DNA of 34,235 bases from an uncultured Prevotella sp. (GTDB lineage: Bacteria > Bacteroidota > Bacteroidia > Bacteroidales > Bacteroidaceae). Below, one piece after another: positions 8,564 through 15,938 of this stretch (within the stretch, counting starts at the first letter, position 1; each line of letters opens with the position of its first letter). The notes beneath the pieces were generated by a model. That model saw only the letters and a list, made by a program, of their open reading frames with translations. It did not search any database and was not told the DNA's origin. The position numbers and the translations under genes were made by a program. Where the stretch lies: positions 1-34,235 of the forward strand of contig CAJOGK010000069.1 of the NCBI GenBank assembly GCA_905234145.1, written 5' to 3'.

Positions 8564-9897
8564 TGCTTCTTGAATTTTTTCATGTACCACATCAGCATGG
8601 GTATCGTCATCGCAAACGAACCGAAGTCACTTGCCGGCATCGAATACCATACACCGTCCAAATCCCATAACAATGGGAACACATACGCCATCGGCAGCAG
8701 CAGGAAAAGCTGGCGTGACAGCGAGAGGAAAATCGACACCTTCACCTTGCCAATACTCTGGAAAAAGTGGGTAATCGTAGCTTGAGAACCTACGACGAAG
8801 AATACCAACATATCGAGTTTGATACCTCGTGCAGATAGTTCTATCAGGGTTTCATCAGTAGTGAAGATACGGGCTATCTGACTTGGGAAAAGCATTGAGA
8901 GCACCCAGCCTACCAGCAAGATTCCCGTCGCACAAGCAATCGCCAGATACAGACAGCGCAACATGCGGTCGTACTTCTCTGCGCCATAATTATAACCCAC
9001 GATAGGTTGCATACCCTGACAAACACCCATCACGAACATAAAGAACATCATCACCACCGAGTTGGCTATAGAATAGGCACCTACAGCCATATCGCCACCA
9101 TAGCGCACAAACTGATTATTCATAAAGATCACGATTACACACGAGGTAACGTTCATCAGGAATGGCGATATACCAATGGCGATGATATTCTTCACCAACT
9201 GAGCTTTCAACTTATAGATACCTCGCTTCAGGTGTAACAATTCGTTCTTATTAGAGAAGAGGTGCAATTGCCAACAGAGTGCCAACGATTGTGAGGTAAC
9301 GGTAGCCAATGCCGCACCTCGGATACCCCAACGGAACCACCATACAAACATCACTACTAATACAATATTCATCGCCACCGTAAAGAGCACTGAATACATG
9401 GCGTGCTTAGGTTTTCCTGCTGCTCGCAATACGGCATTCAAACCAAAATACATGTGGGTAATCATATTGCCCAGCAATATCACGATCATAAACTCACGAG
9501 CATAAGGCAATGTAGCATCAGAAGCACCAAAGAACCGAAGAATCGGATTCAGGAAAATCAGACTGATCACCATAAAGAGGAATCCGATAATCAGGTTCAG
9601 TGTAACTGTATTACCTAAAATATTGCCCGCAGTCTTATAATCCTGCTGACCAAGTTTTACGCTGATACTTGCTGACGAGCCCACGCCCACTGCTGCACCA
9701 AAGGCAGCACTGAGGTTCATAAAGGGGAACGTGATGCCCAAACCAGCAATCGCTATCTGACCAATCATGGCTCTGTCGATGATATTATACAGACTCGACG
9801 CCGTCATAGCCACAATAGCAGGCAAGGCATATTGCCAAAGCAATTGCCCTACAGGCTTTTGTCCTAGTTCAAGTGCGGCTTGTTTATTATCCTTCAT
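8560..9897 (-). CDS. MATE family efflux transporter
   Basis: A 445-residue, about 12-helix protein of the MATE multidrug/cation antiporter superfamily. It contains PAIVAMTASSLYNIIDRAMIG near the N-terminus and QGMQPIVGYNYGAEKYDRM at the start of the second half, both diagnostic. The reading frame stays open upstream to 10458 without a stop. I place the start at 9897 because the family homology begins there and a complete promoter (9936-9967) sits just upstream, inside the longer open frame. It heads the minus-strand cluster that runs toward purT. Substrate unknown. Confidence 0.92.
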   Translation of the reverse strand: MKDNKQAALELGQKPVGQLLWQYALPAIVAMTASSLYNIIDRAMIGQIAIAGLGITFPFMNLSAAFGAAVGVGSSASISVKLGQQDYKTAGNILGNTVTLNLIIGFLFMVISLIFLNPILRFFGASDATLPYAREFMIVILLGNMITHMYFGLNAVLRAAGKPKHAMYSVLFTVAMNIVLVVMFVWWFRWGIRGAALATVTSQSLALCWQLHLFSNKNELLHLKRGIYKLKAQLVKNIIAIGISPFLMNVTSCVIVIFMNNQFVRYGGDMAVGAYSIANSVVMMFFMFVMGVCQGMQPIVGYNYGAEKYDRMLRCLYLAIACATGILLVGWVLSMLFPSQIARIFTTDETLIELSARGIKLDMLVFFVVGSQATITHFFQSIGKVKVSIFLSLSRQLFLLLPMAYVFPLLWDLDGVWYSMPASDFGSFAMTIPMLMWYMKKFKKQ

Positions 9898-10458
9898 TTT
9901 TCTTAATTTGTCATTGTCATGCGCTAATTTCGCTGCAAAGGTAGACAAAATAAATGAGATATGCAAATAAAAAACTGTTATTCGCTCAAAATTTTCAATC
10001 GTTGAGATATCAACTAGGTTCATACGAATTTCCAGTAATACAGTATCTGAAGAAACAGCTTCTTCCGTTGTTACCTCTAACAACTGACCTTCTTTTACAT
10101 TCTTATCTCCTATCCTAGTGAAAATACCTGCATGAGATTTATAATGAGTATTACGAGGCTCAACTTCTACATTTATCTTCACCTCAATACCCTCTAAAGT
10201 TACATCTATGTTTCGTATCGATTCTACAGAGAGCAAGGCTCGTTTACACAATCCTCCATCAAATATATATTCAGGATGGTTGTCTATAAAATCGTTAACA
10301 TCCTTATTGTAACTTTCTACTGATGGCCTGTTTACTGAGATATATGTTTCTCCTTTCCTTAACTTGAATGCCTCAAACATTAATTCCCCATCCTCAATCC
10401 ACTCTTGACTGAGGATACGAGCGACATTTTCTGATGATGCTATTGTATCATCCATCAT
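9898..10458 (-). CDS. Second gene of an unknown two-gene module (F-x-LR-x-x-E-x-x-SV type), no stop before MATE
   Basis: About 187 residues are open before the MATE start. The first 60 contain ENVARILSQEWI, then EAFKLRKGETYISVNRPS. I recognise this from memory as a widespread uncharacterised pattern ([DE]xVxR near the start, then AFxLRxxExxLSVN), without a firm family name. Beyond residue 157 (after STIENF) the translation looks like translated intergenic DNA containing the MATE promoter. The gene's own stop therefore seems lost, giving an in-frame open fusion of 632 codons with MATE. It overlaps the 3' end of the 173-residue gene upstream by 11 nt, so the two are coupled. Function unknown. 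Confidence 0.6.
9936..9967 (-). promoter_or_regulatory. Promoter of the MATE-led operon, embedded in an upstream open frame
   Basis: On the minus strand TTTG (9964-9967) and TACCTTTG (9936-9943) are separated by exactly 20 bp. It lies about 40-70 bp before the MATE start at 9897. The same bases are also readable as codons of the upstream module gene, which has lost or never had a stop before this point. Confidence 0.85.
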
Positions 10459-10969
10459 TGCGACTGATTTTTCTCATGATATTAAGCAAAGCCTCTGGTG
10501 TAAATACAACGTGGCTTTCACCTAACCTTATTCCATTTATCTTAGCAAAATAAGAAAATTCATTTGCACCCACACTAATAACGGCTCTTGTCATCTTTGA
10601 TTGTAGGCCAAGTGTAGCATTGCCATCAGGACCAATCATCCATTCTTCCCAGTCCTCATCTTCCGAAATAGCCAAAACACTTTTAACGTTATTAATCACC
10701 TTCCTTGAAATAGGAAGCGCTCCTTCGCCATCCCAATTATTCTCTAATGTAGCCAGATGATCAAGACGTTCAAAAGCCTTCGATAGATTCTTGCTGGCTA
10801 CCTCCATTGATAACCTTCGCGCTACCTGCTCCTTTACTTCATGTGTAATTGGCATCGAATGAAGCATATACATCACATCTGCATATGAATTCGTTACATA
10901 TGCAGCAACAGGTTCTGATGCCTTCATTGCATCTTCTCCTGTATGTATATTTTTATCTTCTGCCATCAT
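10448..10969 (-). CDS. First gene of an unknown two-gene module (NWDGxGA type)
   Basis: A 173-residue soluble protein. The recognisable core is LENNWDGEGALPIS, then EEWMIGPDGNATLGL and AVISVGANEFSYFAKING. This matches a recurrent uncharacterised pattern I recall as W[DN]GxGA-x-P followed by P-x-G-x-[IL]-x-[LF]. The N-terminal half is helical and charged, with no signal peptide or membrane segment. Its own promoter lies immediately upstream (10989-11020), leaving a leader of only about 10-15 nt. The next gene overlaps by 11 nt. It could be an antitoxin, immunity or regulatory protein, but nothing in the sequence decides this. Confidence 0.75.
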   Translation of the reverse strand: MMAEDKNIHTGEDAMKASEPVAAYVTNSYADVMYMLHSMPITHEVKEQVARRLSMEVASKNLSKAFERLDHLATLENNWDGEGALPISRKVINNVKSVLAISEDEDWEEWMIGPDGNATLGLQSKMTRAVISVGANEFSYFAKINGIRLGESHVVFTPEALLNIMRKISRNDG

Positions 10970-10988
10970 TTATCTTCTTATTCGGGGG

Positions 10989-11020
10989 CAAAGATACGAC
11001 ATTTTGTCGATAATTCCAAA
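10989..11020 (-). promoter_or_regulatory. Promoter of the two-gene module with an inverted repeat in the spacer
   Basis: On the minus strand TTTG (11017-11020), a 20-bp spacer and TATCTTTG (10989-10996). The spacer holds a perfect inverted repeat CGACA-TTT-TGTCG (10997-11009) directly against the -7 box. That is where a repressor would block polymerase, so autoregulation by the module is a reasonable inference. Confidence 0.8.
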
Positions 11021-11241
11021 TTTAGGCGCATTATTTTTAAATAATGTCAGGCTCACCATACTTTTCCGAATATGGCTTTTCCCAAGGCCAAGGGCACAAC
11101 GAGGTCAAAGGCTCGAAAAATCCTCTGATCCCTCTTTTATGTCGCCTGCGTTTGACAAAAATAATAAGGACAGGCAACTATACCCAGATGTCCCGGTGAC
11201 TATTCCTCAGATGCCACTTACCCGTGACTAATTCTATTCAT

Positions 11242-14145
11242 TTACTTTGCTGTAAATAACCCTGGCCAATCCTTACCTCCATCGATGTGTGCAGCACTGA
11301 TATCATGTGAACAATAATAAGATCCTGGCTCTCCAACTACTCCATTTTGTCCAGGTCTTGTTCCTTGTCCTCCTCTAAGATTAGGAGCACCAAAAACAGA
11401 ATCAAAAACACTATCCCCCGATGGGTCTTTTGTTGACCAATTGCCTGCATAAATAGTTTCTAAAGAATTACAATATCCAAACATATTGCGAAAATTCTCA
11501 ACTTTTGACACGTCAAAACTGCTCAAATCAAGCGTTTTTAAAGATTTGCATGAATTGAACATACCTTGCATATTTTCCACATTACTTGTATTGATATTGA
11601 TATCAAGATTTATTAATGATTCACAGTTAAAAAACATATAAGCCATATCCTTTACATTTGAGCAGTCTATTTTACTCATTTCAATCTTTTTTATAGATTT
11701 ACAATTCCAAAACATCTCTCTCATTGAGGTAATATTAGATGTATTTAAGCCATCTAAATTAATACTCTCTAGGTATGGGCAGTTACAAAACATCTGATTT
11801 GCGGTTGTTACACTTTCTGTATTAAAATTCTCTAGTCCTTCTATACATTTCATATATCCAGCAAATCTTGGCGTTTGATTGGAAAAATCGTATTTTTTTA
11901 CAGAAGGGTCTATTACTAATTTTGAATAGTTATTCTCTTCATAAAAATAATAATAAGTTGGAAAATACGAAGAACCACTAGAGATGATTTTATAGCCTTC
12001 TATAGAATTATTGATATATTTATCATCATAGTAAATCGTACACACACTATCTTTAATAATATAATAAAGACGATATTTACTAATGTCAGTAGTATCAATA
12101 TCTTTTGTGGTGAATGACTTTATTTCTCCGTAGCAGTTGCTGTAGCCGTCGTTCATATAGGCACGGTAATAGTATGTGGTGTTGGGCTGGAGGGTGCTTG
12201 TGTCAAGTGTCTTTTCCCAATTCATATAAAGCGTGGCTTCATCATAATAGTTTGCATCTGCCTTTTCGTCTTTTGCATCTGACATATCAGGGTTTGTGCT
12301 ATATTGGAAACCGTATTGATTCCCTAAATTTGCAGTACTCAGTAATCTGATGTTCCCATTAACAAGAACTTGCTCTTCTTTAATATATAATTGAGTATTG
12401 GGATGAGTAATACATAACAAGTCGTTATCACCAGCTTTTAATTCTGATTTGATTATATTTCCATCTTCATACCATTGTTCAACAGAATACTCATACGGTA
12501 TGTTTTTAAATGCTGCTCCTGTACTTTTACCATTAAGCAAATACAAGAAGAAAAACTCGCCAGCAATATCACCAACAGAGTTTTCTTCTGTGTACCCAGC
12601 ATAAAATCCTGCTCCTTTATTAAGAATAATAGATCCCAAACTAAAACCAGCTCCAGTTTGATTGTCACCCATTAAAGACTCACAAGCAGTATTAAAAAAA
12701 ATGGTATTATTTTTAAACTTTTCTGGAGAATGATGAATATAGTCTTCTGATATGCACGTATAAAGAACTGCTACCCATTTATTATCTCTCTTTTCAACAA
12801 CGTAATCAAAACAGATTTCCTCCGTCAAATATCTTGACCCATATTTTAGTTTTATTCTATCCATAAAATCTACAGCCTTTTGTTTTGCTGTCTTTATATC
12901 TTCATCGTTCTCAAAATGTACAATTTCCTCACCTGTTACCAACCAGTGTTTTTCTCCATCGAAAGCACCATGTGTTATTAAAAATACCAAATCATATTCA
13001 AACATATCCTTGCTAAAAAAGTCAGGTGATGGATTATTATTTATATCACATTCAATTCCCATAGCATTGAACGATTTCTTCAATGTTCTTACCATATTCC
13101 TGCATCTATTTCTGATAGGATTTTCATCATTATATGTTTGATTTGCTATGCATGCTTTTTGGGCTTCTATAAAATTATGAGATTCCTCTATATTTGCTTC
13201 ACTACGAGTTTTTGCATTAGATGAGATAAGATCCTCTATTCGACTATCACTTTCTCCATTTCCAATAATTGGATATGTAAACATGATGGTATTCCAATCT
13301 CGAATTTTTACAAAAAGAGTTTGACCATTAACCCAAGCACTTTCTACTCCATCGATTTTTAAGCCCGCTACTTTTTTATACAATTCGTTGGCAGATGTCG
13401 ATTCTAAAAAGAATGGAACTATTTCGGCTGAAACAACAGCTATTTCACTTGCTTTTTTTTCAATATTGAACTGTTTATAATGCACATCACTAATTGATGC
13501 AAGACTATATCGGTAGATTCTATCCAAAGTGTGGATTTCTTGCACTTGCCAATTATCGTATTCGATACCGTCGAGGCCAGTTTTGGAATATGTGATATGG
13601 TCTACATCCGTAGTATAGAATGCTTCTGATTTGGTGCCATCGGTGAAATTTATAATGAAATATTCGTACGAATTTGTTGACTGGACTGGGGAGCTAAAAT
13701 TGGTATTATCATAACTTGCATCGCCAGTTTCGTAGGTATAACGGGAAATCTCGGATAGCGGGTAACTGACAGTCTTATTATCAGTGGTGATATCCAATGT
13801 TTCGGATGTAAAAGTTGTCTTGACATTTTCATCCAGCAAATAACCGGCCTTAGTGCCATCCTTGAACCAAAGGACTAACATCCTGTCTGAATGATTATTG
13901 CCACCAATAATGATACCTATCAACTGTACCATATCAGCAACCGTCACATTGCCGTCTTTATTGATGTCAGCCGACAAATTAGAAGCTGGATCACCATTTT
14001 CTAATATGATATTAAGAATGGAGATTACGTCATTCATACTAACCTGCGTATCACCGTTTACATCACCATATATAGCATTAGACTGGGCATCGATACTGCT
14101 TATACCCATCATCATTAAGAAAACAAATAAGAATAGCCGTTTCAT
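11242..14145 (-). CDS. Secreted caspase-like (C25/clostripain-type) protein with dockerin-like and BspA/DUF285 repeats
   Basis: A 967-residue protein with a signal peptide (residues 1-21). A dockerin-like pair of calcium loops follows directly (DVNGDTQVSMND, 28-39; DINKDGNVTVAD, 60-71). A caspase-fold region carries a catalytic-type His in FLITHGAFDGEKHW (His392) and Cys in FFNTACESLMG (Cys488), followed by GAGFYAGYTE. A fibronectin-III-like segment (about 600-682, TLQPNTTYYYRAY) comes next. Five or so DUF285/BspA-like repeats of about 23 residues occupy 772-900 (N-T-S-N-V-x-N-M-x-x-M-F-x-x-C-x-S-L). It ends with the usual BspA-like AHIDGGKDWPGLFTAK. No Por secretion signal is obvious. The DNA is visibly more AT-rich than its neighbours, suggesting transfer. 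A secreted protease or adhesin is inferred; activity is unproven. Confidence 0.8.
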   Translation of the reverse strand: MKRLFLFVFLMMMGISSIDAQSNAIYGDVNGDTQVSMNDVISILNIILENGDPASNLSADINKDGNVTVADMVQLIGIIIGGNNHSDRMLVLWFKDGTKAGYLLDENVKTTFTSETLDITTDNKTVSYPLSEISRYTYETGDASYDNTNFSSPVQSTNSYEYFIINFTDGTKSEAFYTTDVDHITYSKTGLDGIEYDNWQVQEIHTLDRIYRYSLASISDVHYKQFNIEKKASEIAVVSAEIVPFFLESTSANELYKKVAGLKIDGVESAWVNGQTLFVKIRDWNTIMFTYPIIGNGESDSRIEDLISSNAKTRSEANIEESHNFIEAQKACIANQTYNDENPIRNRCRNMVRTLKKSFNAMGIECDINNNPSPDFFSKDMFEYDLVFLITHGAFDGEKHWLVTGEEIVHFENDEDIKTAKQKAVDFMDRIKLKYGSRYLTEEICFDYVVEKRDNKWVAVLYTCISEDYIHHSPEKFKNNTIFFNTACESLMGDNQTGAGFSLGSIILNKGAGFYAGYTEENSVGDIAGEFFFLYLLNGKSTGAAFKNIPYEYSVEQWYEDGNIIKSELKAGDNDLLCITHPNTQLYIKEEQVLVNGNIRLLSTANLGNQYGFQYSTNPDMSDAKDEKADANYYDEATLYMNWEKTLDTSTLQPNTTYYYRAYMNDGYSNCYGEIKSFTTKDIDTTDISKYRLYYIIKDSVCTIYYDDKYINNSIEGYKIISSGSSYFPTYYYFYEENNYSKLVIDPSVKKYDFSNQTPRFAGYMKCIEGLENFNTESVTTANQMFCNCPYLESINLDGLNTSNITSMREMFWNCKSIKKIEMSKIDCSNVKDMAYMFFNCESLINLDININTSNVENMQGMFNSCKSLKTLDLSSFDVSKVENFRNMFGYCNSLETIYAGNWSTKDPSGDSVFDSVFGAPNLRGGQGTRPGQNGVVGEPGSYYCSHDISAAHIDGGKDWPGLFTAK

Positions 14146-14740
14146 TGTTTTATTTTAATATGTCTCTTAAACTCCCGAATTCAGTGATTAGTAAATCGTC
14201 TTAGTTTGGTGGGAACAAAAAAGGCATGGGAGTTTCTACTTTCGCCCATCCCCGTTGTCAGGCCTTCGCATTGCCCCTTCCCAAGGATAAGCAACGCAGC
14301 CTGCCCACGCCAAGTGATTATATATTCAACCAATCGCTATACCTTACTATATAGCAATCGCTGGGATATAATCTACCAACGCAGACGCTTATCGTTGCCA
14401 TTATCTCTGTGGGAAGTTCAAAGTTGCGAAGTTTGACAATACAGAATGATAACGTCCGTAAACGCCTTTCCCTTCGGCCTGCCCTACAAATGGCTTCGTC
14501 GGCCTCCAGATTCCATCAATGTCTTTGACCTGCCCTATCCTCGAAAGGACTGGCTTAGTCGGCTACAAATATAAGAAATATTTGGCAATTATCGTCCAAA
14601 ATGGTCAAATAATTGCTAGAAAAAAACTGTTTTTTCTAAAATCAACAACTTTTATAGATATTTTTTCGATTGTATGACCATTACTTGTTTTATTGACACT
14701 CATAAAAATGGTAATGAAAGGTGAAGCGAACCACGCCTTC
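14146..14740. other. Gene-free stretch with imperfect direct repeats
   Basis: No convincing coding region on either strand. On the plus strand CCTGCCCTA followed by TGGCTTCGTCGGC (14478-14503) is echoed by CCTGCCCTA and TGGCTTAGTCGGC (14529-14563). A GCTATA/TATAGC inverted repeat lies near 14335-14360. A CAAATATA (14566-14573; TATATTTG on the minus strand) could be the -7 box of a long leader of the 11242-14145 gene. It lacks a TTTG at the right distance. Confidence 0.5.
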
Positions 14741-14998
14741 TTAATAGGGCGCGAAAGTTCCTGTCCCTTTCGCGCCCTTTTGTTTCAGTTTCAAGTCAAG
14801 GGGCGATTTCCCATGACGCTCATTAGTAATACTAAACTCGAATGCACCACTGGGCACAAACGCATAATCTAATTTGAAGTCAATGTTAAACTCGACTCCT
14901 GAATCACTCACAAAATAGTAATGATCTGGTTTTCCTGTTTTCTGCCACACCCTATAGGGCGCATGCAGATTAATGATGTTTAATCTGAGCGTGTTCAT
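14741..14998 (-). pseudogene. DUF6169-like protein, apparently truncated
   Basis: About 85 residues beginning MNTLRLNIINLHAPYRVWQK. They continue GKPDHYYFVSDSGVEFNIDF and FEFSITNERHGKSPLDLKL, which I recall as the N-terminal half of DUF6169-type Bacteroidota proteins of roughly 150 residues. The tail KQKGAKGTGTFAPY is encoded entirely by a perfect 11-bp hairpin (14747-14777) and does not look like family sequence. The 3' half therefore seems lost. An ATG at 15031 would add 11 residues and has a GGAAGAG-like site before it. Function unknown. Confidence 0.6.
14747..14777 (+). terminator. Perfect 11-bp hairpin, terminator-like on the plus strand
   Basis: GGGCGCGAAAG (14747-14757) and CTTTCGCGCCC (14767-14777) pair perfectly around a 9-nt loop and are followed on the plus strand by TTTTGTTTC. 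No plus-strand gene upstream would need it. On the minus strand it forms the last codons of the truncated DUF6169-like gene. It may mark a deletion or insertion junction. Confidence 0.65.
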
Positions 14999-15023
14999 AA
15001 TAGTAAGATTTAAGGGAGAATGA

Positions 15024-15185
15024 CTATGCAAAAATCTCTTCCATCGTCATCCCCGACATGATCTTCTGATGAATCTCTTCGAGTTCACGTTGATTTTCTT
15101 CCATGCGCTTTTTCTTGTTTTTCAGATACTCACGGAAAGCAGCGCGCACCTCCTCACGAGTCCTTTTTCTTTTTGTTGTTTCCAT
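15024..15185 (-). CDS. Small charged coiled-coil protein, partner of the DUF6169-like gene
   Basis: A 53-residue protein, METTKRKRTREEVRAAFREY onward, made almost wholly of one long charged helix (RAAFREYLKNKKKRMEENQR) and ending MTMEEIFA. I chose the ATG at 15185 because its promoter (15217-15248) covers the more upstream ATG at 15239. The DUF6169-like gene follows within 25 nt or overlaps it, so the pair is one transcription unit. Size and pairing resemble small antitoxin-like or regulatory proteins, but that is only an analogy. Confidence 0.7.
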   Translation of the reverse strand: METTKRKRTREEVRAAFREYLKNKKKRMEENQRELEEIHQKIMSGMTMEEIFA

Positions 15186-15216
15186 AATTGATGTTGTTTT
15201 TTGTATGTTAACGGTG

Positions 15217-15248
15217 CAAAGATAAGAATTATTTTGCAATGTACCAAA
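15217..15248 (-). promoter_or_regulatory. Promoter of the 53-residue protein/DUF6169-like pair
   Basis: On the minus strand TTTG (15245-15248), 20-bp spacer, TATCTTTG (15217-15224). A complete Bacteroidota promoter; the expected transcript start is about 25 nt before the ATG at 15185. Confidence 0.85.
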
Positions 15249-15312
15249 TAATTAGAGCAAATTTTTGTTGTTTGGCGTTGTGGTGCATTTGGGTGAATCC
15301 TTTTGTATGACC

Positions 15313-15447
15313 TTATTCCTCTATGTAATTGCGAACCTTTTCGAAGGTAATACCTTGATAGAGCTCGGGCGAGCCTTTTTCACTTTCAGGAATGAAGTGG
15401 AGACGGACACCACAAATGTGCTTCTTGGTACGGGATGCTGAATATGC
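15313..15447 (-). pseudogene. 3' remnant of an unidentified gene
   Basis: A 44-codon open stretch with no start codon. It is preceded directly by an in-frame TAG (15448-15450) and ends in TAA. The translation includes KKHICGVRLHFIP and SPELYQGITFEKVRNYIEE, which reads like real protein with normal codon choice rather than chance translation. I do not recognise the family. The upstream part is gone where the repeat-rich gene-free DNA begins, so it is probably the end of a larger gene cut off by an insertion or deletion. Confidence 0.5.
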
Positions 15448-15450
15448 CTA

Positions 15451-15535
15451 AAAAGTAGCAAAAAGTAACGTTTTAGCATGCGATTCGTTACTTATCGAAC
15501 GATAAAACGTAACGAAATGATGGGCAAAAAGTAAT
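15451..15535. repeat. Short AAAAAGTA/GTAACG repeats and inverted repeat
   Basis: Copies of GCAAAAAGTAA appear near 15458 and 15523, with a further AAAAAGTA near 15450. CGTTAC (15486-15491) and GTAACG (15509-15514) with inner TTATCG/CGATAA form an imperfect inverted repeat. No coding potential is seen. Confidence 0.55.
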
Positions 15536-15596
15536 GAATTGCAGAAAAATTTGGCATAATTGTAGAGAAAGAATATTCTAGAAATCTTAAAATCTA

Positions 15597-15688
15597 ATGA
15601 CATTCGACATAAAATCATAGTTATCTTGCTTATTTTCAACATGTTTAAAACTATTAAATATGACATACAAATGACATATATATGACAT
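15597..15688 (+). repeat. Left heptamer array (ATGACAT)
   Basis: Outer tandem pair ATGACAT-TCGACAT (15597-15610, 7-bp period; second copy with two changes), then three exact ATGACAT at 15660, 15671 and 15682. The 11-bp period of the triad puts all copies on one face of the DNA helix. Confidence 0.85.
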
Positions 15689-15768
15689 GAAACATAAAAA
15701 GCGTCGATACGGGAGATAGCACGTTCAGAGATACGCTATCGAATGCCTTCTCCTTAATGGACGTTAAT

Positions 15769-15858
15769 AAATTCTCTAGAGAATTGAAGAACGCACTAGG
15801 ACATCGAAAGAAGAGACCCTAAGGGTCGCTTTGAAATTCTCTAGAGAATTCAACAACG
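15769..15858. repeat. Two direct copies of a 25-bp repeat built on a 16-bp perfect palindrome, with a central hairpin
   Basis: AATTCTCTAGAGAATT occurs at 15770-15785 and 15835-15850, exactly 65 bp apart. The flanks also match, so 15769-15793 and 15834-15858 are identical except for two G/C changes. Between them lies GACCC-TAA-GGGTC (15815-15827). Confidence 0.9.
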
Positions 15859-15902
15859 GTACAAGGACTGAAAGGTTACAGGAGCTAGGGTTTAAACTAG
15901 TC

Positions 15903-15912
15903 AGCCTAGGCT
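15903..15912. repeat. 10-bp palindrome AGCCTAGGCT in a CTAG-rich stretch
   Basis: A perfect palindrome right of the second 16-bp palindrome. CTAG occurs eight times between 15578 and 15914, starting at 15578, 15776, 15796, 15841, 15885, 15897, 15906 and 15911. Confidence 0.7.
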
Positions 15913-15938
15913 AGAAGCATGAAGTGGATGCCATTTGA

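Noticed and set aside
11004..11231. 75-codon plus-strand open frame between the module promoter and the secreted protease gene
   Set aside because: It starts inside the module promoter region, has atypical composition and no recognisable motif; treated as chance.
14206..14436. 76-codon plus-strand open frame in the gene-free stretch
   Set aside because: Its residue composition looks like translated non-coding DNA and it covers repeats; no start signal or family resemblance.
15448..15666. 72-codon minus-strand open frame over the repeat region
   Set aside because: It is low-complexity and AT-driven, and it reads through the AAAAAGTA repeats and part of the heptamer array.
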